This document shows, piece by piece, positions 60,217 through 64,000 of a DNA stretch of 64,000 nucleotides. The stretch covers positions 806,001 through 870,000 of the forward strand of contig NZ_CP143541.1 in assembly GCF_040126055.1 (NCBI RefSeq), in the 5' to 3' direction. Both the position numbers and the translations under genes were made by a program. The DNA comes from Pseudalkalibacillus sp. SCS-8. Its GTDB lineage: Bacteria > Bacillota > Bacilli > Bacillales > Fictibacillaceae. Positions within the stretch are counted from its first letter, which is position 1; each line of letters opens with the position of its first letter. The notes beneath the pieces were generated by a model. That model had not been told where the DNA came from. It saw nothing but the letters and a program-made list of their open reading frames with translations, and searched no databases.

Positions 60217-60594
60217 GTGAAGGGAACAAAGAGTCCGATTAACCGTGTAGGCACGCCATTCGTCCATGTCAAGGATCTGCAGAAATCAGCTGCTTGGTAT
60301 GCAGAATTACTGGGGAAAGAGTCCCCGAAAGTCGACCCTGACCATCCCGTACATTATTACGAATTAGAGGGAGGCGGTGGTTTCCTCCTGGATGATGATC
60401 GCAACAACGCTCCGGGTACGGAAGCCTCCATCATGCTTCATACAGAAGATATAGATGCAGCTTATTCCTTTGTGAAGGAAAAAGGCGGCATCATCGTCAG
60501 GGAGATTGAAAGACATCCGGATGTCTCCTTCTTCAATTTCAAGGACCCAGATGGAAACGTCCTCATGATTTGTGAGCAGCACGAAAATAGCTGA
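60217..60594 (+). CDS. VOC-family (glyoxalase/bleomycin-resistance fold) protein
   Basis: 125 aa. One vicinal-oxygen-chelate module pair: VGTPFVHVKDLQKSAAWYAELLG at the start, SIMLHTEDIDAAYSFVKEKGG in the middle and VSFFNFKDPDGNVLMICEQ at the end, with His/Glu metal ligands. Substrate unknown. Starts at GTG after GGAGGAAGAAA. Confidence 0.88.
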   Translation: MKGTKSPINRVGTPFVHVKDLQKSAAWYAELLGKESPKVDPDHPVHYYELEGGGGFLLDDDRNNAPGTEASIMLHTEDIDAAYSFVKEKGGIIVREIERHPDVSFFNFKDPDGNVLMICEQHENS

Positions 60595-60660
60595 TTTTCA
60601 TCGATCAGGTGGACAAAGGTTCCACATTCATGGTGAATGAATGGAAGGAAGAATAGGTTG

Positions 60661-60694
60661 AAAGGGAATTGCACACAAATGCAATTCCCTTTTT
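60661..60694 (+). terminator. Terminator of the VOC gene
   Basis: AAAGGGAATTGCA-CACAAA-TGCAATTCCCTTTTT. Confidence 0.9.
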
Positions 60695-60750
60695 CGTTGA
60701 ATTTGTGGTAGTATACGAACAGATTATACATAGAAAGCAGGTGCAGGCCT

Positions 60751-61167
60751 ATGAATAAAAAGCTCATCATGATTTTCGTCAGCGCCTTCATTACAGGGAT
60801 AATATTGGTCGTCGTCGCTTCCATATTAATCAAGACCCCTGAGGAGCATGCGAATGAATTCGTTGAACAATTAAAAGCAGGAGAAGTAAAGGATGACTCA
60901 GTCAAAGACAAGGCAGATGATCTGAAACAATTCATCGAATTCCCCACCGTCAAAAAACTGGATCAGACCAGGATGATCATTGATTCAGCAGAGAATCTAG
61001 ACAATGCCTATGAAGTCCGCGTACGTTTTCAAGCTTATGAATACAAGGATGAAAAGGATAGCGAAGACGTGATCGAATCCTATGACGGCAGTCTCTACAT
61101 CAAGATGAAAAAAATCGGATTTCGTGATTGGGACATCATAGATGTAAGAATCGATCCTTATCAGTAA
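60751..61167 (+). CDS. Membrane-anchored protein of unknown function
   Basis: 138 aa. One N-terminal helix (IMIFVSAFITGIILVVVASILI), then an external domain of ~110 residues with a charged helix (KAGEVKDDSVKDKADD) and beta strands (NAYEVRVRFQAYEYKDE, SLYIKMKKIGFRDWDIIDVRI). Not recognised. Start after AAAGCAGGTGCAGGCCT. The next GNAT gene begins 17 bp after it and is probably cotranscribed. Confidence 0.65.
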   Translation: MNKKLIMIFVSAFITGIILVVVASILIKTPEEHANEFVEQLKAGEVKDDSVKDKADDLKQFIEFPTVKKLDQTRMIIDSAENLDNAYEVRVRFQAYEYKDEKDSEDVIESYDGSLYIKMKKIGFRDWDIIDVRIDPYQ

Positions 61168-61184
61168 AACAAGGAGGTTTTGGA

Positions 61185-61733
61185 ATGTTCATCTTTCCGA
61201 TTGATCAAGATCTGTCACTGAAGCTACTAGAAAAAAAGGATATTCCAGAGCTGTTTGCTCTTGTCGATCAGTCCAGGAATCACTTAAGAAAATGGCTGCC
61301 CTGGGTCGATGGAATGGAAAAGGAGGAAGACTATGAGCCGATCATTGAGATGTGGTTGAAGCAATTTGCTGCCAATGACGGTTTTCAAGTCGGAATTCTT
61401 TATCAAAATCAATTGGCAGGAATGATCGGTTTTCATCAGATCGACCATGCAAACCGAAAAACTTCAATTGGTTATTGGTTAGCAGATCACTATCAAGGTA
61501 AAGGCATCATGACAAAAGCAACGGAAGCACTAGTTGACTATGCATTCCACACACTTCATCTGAACAGGGTGGAAATACAATGTGGTACCGAAAATAAGAA
61601 AAGTGCCGCCATACCAAAACGATTGGGCTTCAAAAAAGAAGGGATCATAAGGGATGCGGAATACTTATATGACCACTATCACGATTGTGCGTTGTACAGT
61701 ATGTTGAGAAAAGAATACATAAAGGAAGGGTGA
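61185..61733 (+). CDS. GNAT-family N-acetyltransferase (RimL/YdaF-like)
   Basis: 182 aa. DLSLKLLEKKDIPELFALVD, then AGMIGFHQIDHANRKTSIGYWL, the CoA loop HYQGKGIMTKATEALV and VEIQCGTENKKSAAIPKRLGF. The typical YdaF/RimL ribosomal-protein serine acetyltransferase pattern; the substrate is not proven. ATG 61185 follows AAGGAGGTTTTGGA; the frame back to 61128 lies inside the previous gene. Confidence 0.87.
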   Translation: MFIFPIDQDLSLKLLEKKDIPELFALVDQSRNHLRKWLPWVDGMEKEEDYEPIIEMWLKQFAANDGFQVGILYQNQLAGMIGFHQIDHANRKTSIGYWLADHYQGKGIMTKATEALVDYAFHTLHLNRVEIQCGTENKKSAAIPKRLGFKKEGIIRDAEYLYDHYHDCALYSMLRKEYIKEG

Positions 61734-61761
61734 CCTGACATAGCAGGTTCACCCTTTTTTT
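61728..61761 (+). terminator. Terminator after the GNAT gene
   Basis: GGGTGA-CCTG-ACATAG-CAGG-TTCACCC stem with seven Ts. Confidence 0.87.
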
Positions 61762-61841
61762 AGTTTAAGGGAAATTCGACTATTAATTCATAGAAAAATA
61801 GGGAACAGCATATATAACAAGCAAAAGGTGGAGGAGGAACA

Positions 61842-62327
61842 ATGACTAAAACAGAAATTACATTGCGGTTCGTCCGTTTCAGCCAGTGGGTACAGAGTCT
61901 CGAATCCCTCAGTGATGATGAATGGTTCCAGCCGCTCCGACATGGAAAGTGGTCCGTTTCCGAAATCATCGCTCATCTGACTTATTGGGACAGATACTTC
62001 CTTAAGGAAAGATACCCTAAGATGAAAGCAGGTGCGAAGCTCCCTCGAGCGATTGATGTCGATGTCATGAATCAGCGCGCTTCCCTTTATGCAAAGAGTG
62101 GCGTTAAGAAGGATGACCTTATCAAGGAGTTTCTGGAAACAAGAGATTTGATCGTAAAAGCCATCAATGCCCGCTCCGAAGAGGATATGGATACGGTGTT
62201 TTTCAATCGAGGGCATGAAGAAACGTTAAGGGATTACTTAATCAATCTATGTGAGCATGACAGGCATCATAAGCTTCAAATTGAAGAATTCCTCAATCGA
62301 AAATATGAAACAGAAGAGATGAATTAA
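61842..62327 (+). CDS. DinB-family protein (four-helix, metal-binding)
   Basis: 161 aa. DinB-like/YfiT-type bundle: RHGKWSVSEIIAHLTYWDRYFL carries the first metal His, and LCEHDRHHKLQIEEFL carries the other two. Such proteins include thiol transferases for bacillithiol and enzymes of unknown role. Start after GGTGGAGGAGGAACA. Monocistronic. Confidence 0.87.
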   Translation: MTKTEITLRFVRFSQWVQSLESLSDDEWFQPLRHGKWSVSEIIAHLTYWDRYFLKERYPKMKAGAKLPRAIDVDVMNQRASLYAKSGVKKDDLIKEFLETRDLIVKAINARSEEDMDTVFFNRGHEETLRDYLINLCEHDRHHKLQIEEFLNRKYETEEMN

Positions 62328-62332
62328 TTTGT

Positions 62333-62367
62333 AAAAAGCATATGGCAATTGCCGTGTGCTTTTTTTA
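62333..62367 (+). terminator. Terminator of the DinB-family gene
   Basis: AAAGCATATGGC-AATT-GCCGTGTGCTTTTTTT. Confidence 0.85.
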
Positions 62368-62442
62368 TTGGAGAAAAGGACTGGATAATATAGACATTGT
62401 AAATTCAGTCTATTCCCACTACACTGAATGTAAGCGTTTAAA

Positions 62443-62471
62443 TTCGGAATGACCGTTCCGAATATCGGAAC
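62443..62471. promoter_or_regulatory. Likely IclR-type autoregulatory operator
   Basis: Three TTCGGAA half-sites: TTCGGAA-N6-TTCCGAA and, overlapping it, GTTCCGA-ATA-TCGGAAC (62455-62471), a perfect inverted repeat 20 bp upstream of the regulator start. Confidence 0.65.
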
Positions 62472-62490
62472 AAATGATGGAGGTGAAGGT

Positions 62491-63273
62491 ATGAGAGAAA
62501 AGAATATTACAGTCATCAAAGCGATGGAAATTCTAACATTCTTTAAAGAGCATCAATCTCTATCATTGAAAGAACTGACACGATTGACAAGAACACCAAA
62601 GACTACGGTTTATCGGATGATTCTGTCTTTAGAAGATGCGGGCTTTCTTCGGAAAAATCAGGATGGTGAGTATGAGTTAGGATTCTCGTTTCTCGAGTAC
62701 GGTCAACTCGTCAAGTCGCGGTTAGATATCAGAAGAATGGCACTGCCCATTATGAAACGACTGAAGGATGAGCTTGGGGAAGCGGTGAACCTGATTGTTC
62801 GTGAAGGGGAGGAAGCCATCTATGTGGAGAAGATCGATACCGATAAACCCGTCCGGGTATACACAGGAATCGGTCGGACAGCCCCATTATATGCTGGAGC
62901 TTGCCCTAGGATTTTACTAGCTTACATGTCACCAGAAGAACAAGAATCCTACTTGGAAAACGTGTTTCTGAAACCGTTTGCAAGGGGAACGATTACAGAT
63001 AAGAATCGATTGATTACGAGATTGGAAGAGTGCAAGGAAAGCGGATATACCATCAGTCATTCAGAACTGCATGACGATTCTTCTGCAATAGCAGCACCGA
63101 TCTTTGATCACGAAAATGAGGTTTATGCGGCCATCAGTATTGTCGGCCCAGAGACACGCTTCCGGGACATGGAAGCATTACCTTATCTGATTGAAAAAGT
63201 GAAACAAGCGGCAGAAGAGATATCAAAAGCGCTTGGATGGAACCGAAATACGATATTTGAGGTGATCTCTTGA
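62491..63273 (+). CDS. kipR: IclR-family transcriptional regulator of the 5-oxoprolinase operon (KipR-like)
   Basis: 260 aa. Winged helix (about 1-65: VIKAMEILTFFKEHQSLSLKELTRLTRTPKTTVYRMI) and an IclR effector domain (about 80-255: NLIVREGEEAIYVEKIDTD, GRTAPLYAGACPRILLAYM, HDDSSAIAAPIFDHE). ATG 62491 follows ATGGAGGTGAAGGT; the frame to 62449 overlaps the operator. Its stop overlaps the TTG start of pxpB by 4 bp. In B. subtilis the IclR member KipR lies at the other end of the same operon. Confidence 0.87.
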   Translation: MREKNITVIKAMEILTFFKEHQSLSLKELTRLTRTPKTTVYRMILSLEDAGFLRKNQDGEYELGFSFLEYGQLVKSRLDIRRMALPIMKRLKDELGEAVNLIVREGEEAIYVEKIDTDKPVRVYTGIGRTAPLYAGACPRILLAYMSPEEQESYLENVFLKPFARGTITDKNRLITRLEECKESGYTISHSELHDDSSAIAAPIFDHENEVYAAISIVGPETRFRDMEALPYLIEKVKQAAEEISKALGWNRNTIFEVIS

Positions 63274-63995
63274 ATTATGAATTAAGCCCATTAGGGGACG
63301 CAGCAGTCATCATCCAGCTTGGTACGGATATCTCATTGGATACACACCATGCTGTAAGAAGCTTGACTCGTTACTTGGAAGACCACCCGATTCCAGGGAC
63401 ATTGGATCTGGTTCCTGCATTCACGTCGGTTACATTGTATTACAACCCGATTCAGGTCCAGGACCATAACGATCATGATAGCCAAGGAGAACACTCTCCA
63501 TATGAAAGCATGTGTAAAAAGCTGCACAATATCTTGGAACGATTTGAGCCTTCGTCTGAAAAAGAGGCACGGACCATTGAAATCCCAGTCTGCTATGGGG
63601 GAGAGTTGGGGCCAGACCTGGAAGAGGTCGCAGATCATAATCAATTGAGTGTGGACGAAGTGATCGACATTCATTCCAACGGAGATTACCTGGTGTACAT
63701 GCTTGGATTTGCACCTGGCTTCCCTTATATAGGAGGAATGTCTGAAAAGATCGCAACACCAAGGAGGGATGATCCACGCACATCCATACCTGCAGGATCA
63801 GTCGGGATAGCGGGATCGCAAACAGGTGTATATCCAATCGAGACACCTGGCGGTTGGCAGCTGATCGGCCAAACTCCTCTCAAGCTGTTTGACCTTGATC
63901 AAGACCCGCCGACATTGCTTGAAGCAGGGGACAAGATCCGTTTCAAGCCGATTTCCCTGTCCGAATTCAAGGAACTGAAGGAGGGGCAATCATGA
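63270..63995 (+). CDS. pxpB: 5-oxoprolinase subunit PxpB (KipI)
   Basis: 241 aa. N-terminal ferredoxin-like region (ELSPLGDAAVIIQLG) and cyclophilin-like C-terminal domain with CYGGELGPDLEEVA, MLGFAPGFPYIGGMSE and GGWQLIGQTPLKLFD. With PxpA and PxpC it forms the ATP-dependent prokaryotic 5-oxoprolinase that opens 5-oxoproline to glutamate; in B. subtilis it also acts as KipI, inhibitor of sporulation kinase A. Begins at TTG 63270 behind GAGGTGATCTC; its TGA overlaps the next ATG. Confidence 0.92.
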   Translation: MNYELSPLGDAAVIIQLGTDISLDTHHAVRSLTRYLEDHPIPGTLDLVPAFTSVTLYYNPIQVQDHNDHDSQGEHSPYESMCKKLHNILERFEPSSEKEARTIEIPVCYGGELGPDLEEVADHNQLSVDEVIDIHSNGDYLVYMLGFAPGFPYIGGMSEKIATPRRDDPRTSIPAGSVGIAGSQTGVYPIETPGGWQLIGQTPLKLFDLDQDPPTLLEAGDKIRFKPISLSEFKELKEGQS

Positions 63996-64000
63996 GAATC
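63992..64000 (+). CDS. Start of the next gene, probably pxpC (partial)
   Basis: Only three codons (Met-Arg-Ile) fit in the window. The ATGA overlap with pxpB and the GGAGGGG site in front point to the PxpC (KipA) subunit by operon context only. Confidence 0.45.

Noticed and set aside
61763..61780. GTTTAAGGGAAA as a sigma-B promoter
   Set aside because: The two elements are adjacent with no spacer, so it cannot function as a sigma-B promoter.

Overview
The window looks like chromosomal DNA of an aerobic, endospore-forming member of the Bacillaceae. Evidence: low-to-moderate GC, strong AGGAGG-type ribosome binding sites with many TTG and GTG starts, and Bacillus-specific families (YfkAB, DUF1836/HtpX pair, YtzC, YtzI, YjcZ, BdbC/BdbD, ClpE with CtsR boxes, RsbR-type STAS protein). 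I cannot name the species. No rRNA, tRNA, CRISPR array, prophage or intact insertion sequence is visible. Function names come from motif reading and memory of families, not from database searches.

Layout. 1-1.2 kb: end of a histidine-utilisation operon (hutI, hutG). 1.4-4.2 kb: PepSY protein divergent from a two-component system. 4.2-13.6 kb: glutamate dehydrogenase, secreted subtilase, acyltransferase, AlkA, 3D-domain wall protein, YtzI and a cell-wall amidase. 13.8-23 kb: MFS pumps, BsuPI lipoprotein, ArsR regulator, HtpX with its divergent DUF1836 regulator, DUF2157/GDYXXLXY pair and RNase Z. 23-34 kb: immune inhibitor A protease, radical SAM YfkAB, oxidoreductases, patatin-like lipase, RsbR paralogue, BdbDC and flavin reductases. 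34-43 kb: ClpE, ABC-2 exporter, choline-transporter-like symporter, DMT transporter and HpaB-like monooxygenase. 43-49 kb: second two-component system with a divergent exported protein, then a TetR/MFS operon. 50-54 kb: sigma-54 activator and a 3-hydroxybutyrate permease/dehydrogenase operon. 54-62 kb: a membrane-protein gene bracketed by twin palindromes, sirtuin, a SAM-riboswitch operon, several GNAT acetyltransferases and small genes. 62.4-64 kb: IclR regulator and the start of a 5-oxoprolinase (pxpBC) operon.

The best signals lie between the genes. (1) A sigma-B promoter (GTTTAA-N13-GGGTAT) drives a short C-rich RNA ending in a terminator at 28.5 kb; a second identical-type promoter precedes an RsbR paralogue at 29.9 kb. 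(2) ECF-sigma promoters ending in CGTCTATA precede a 33-aa membrane protein (28.3 kb), a CU-rich short RNA (60.0 kb) and a BsuPI lipoprotein (15.6 kb). (3) A SAM-I riboswitch controls an unknown 53-aa protein plus a gamma-glutamylcyclotransferase, with no methionine gene. (4) Three copies of a 16-bp inverted repeat and a sigma-54 promoter control 3-hydroxybutyrate use. (5) Intergenic arrays with an exact 20-bp period and a shared A/T header occur at four loci. Paired operators for CtsR, the DUF1836 regulator, TetR and IclR are also readable.
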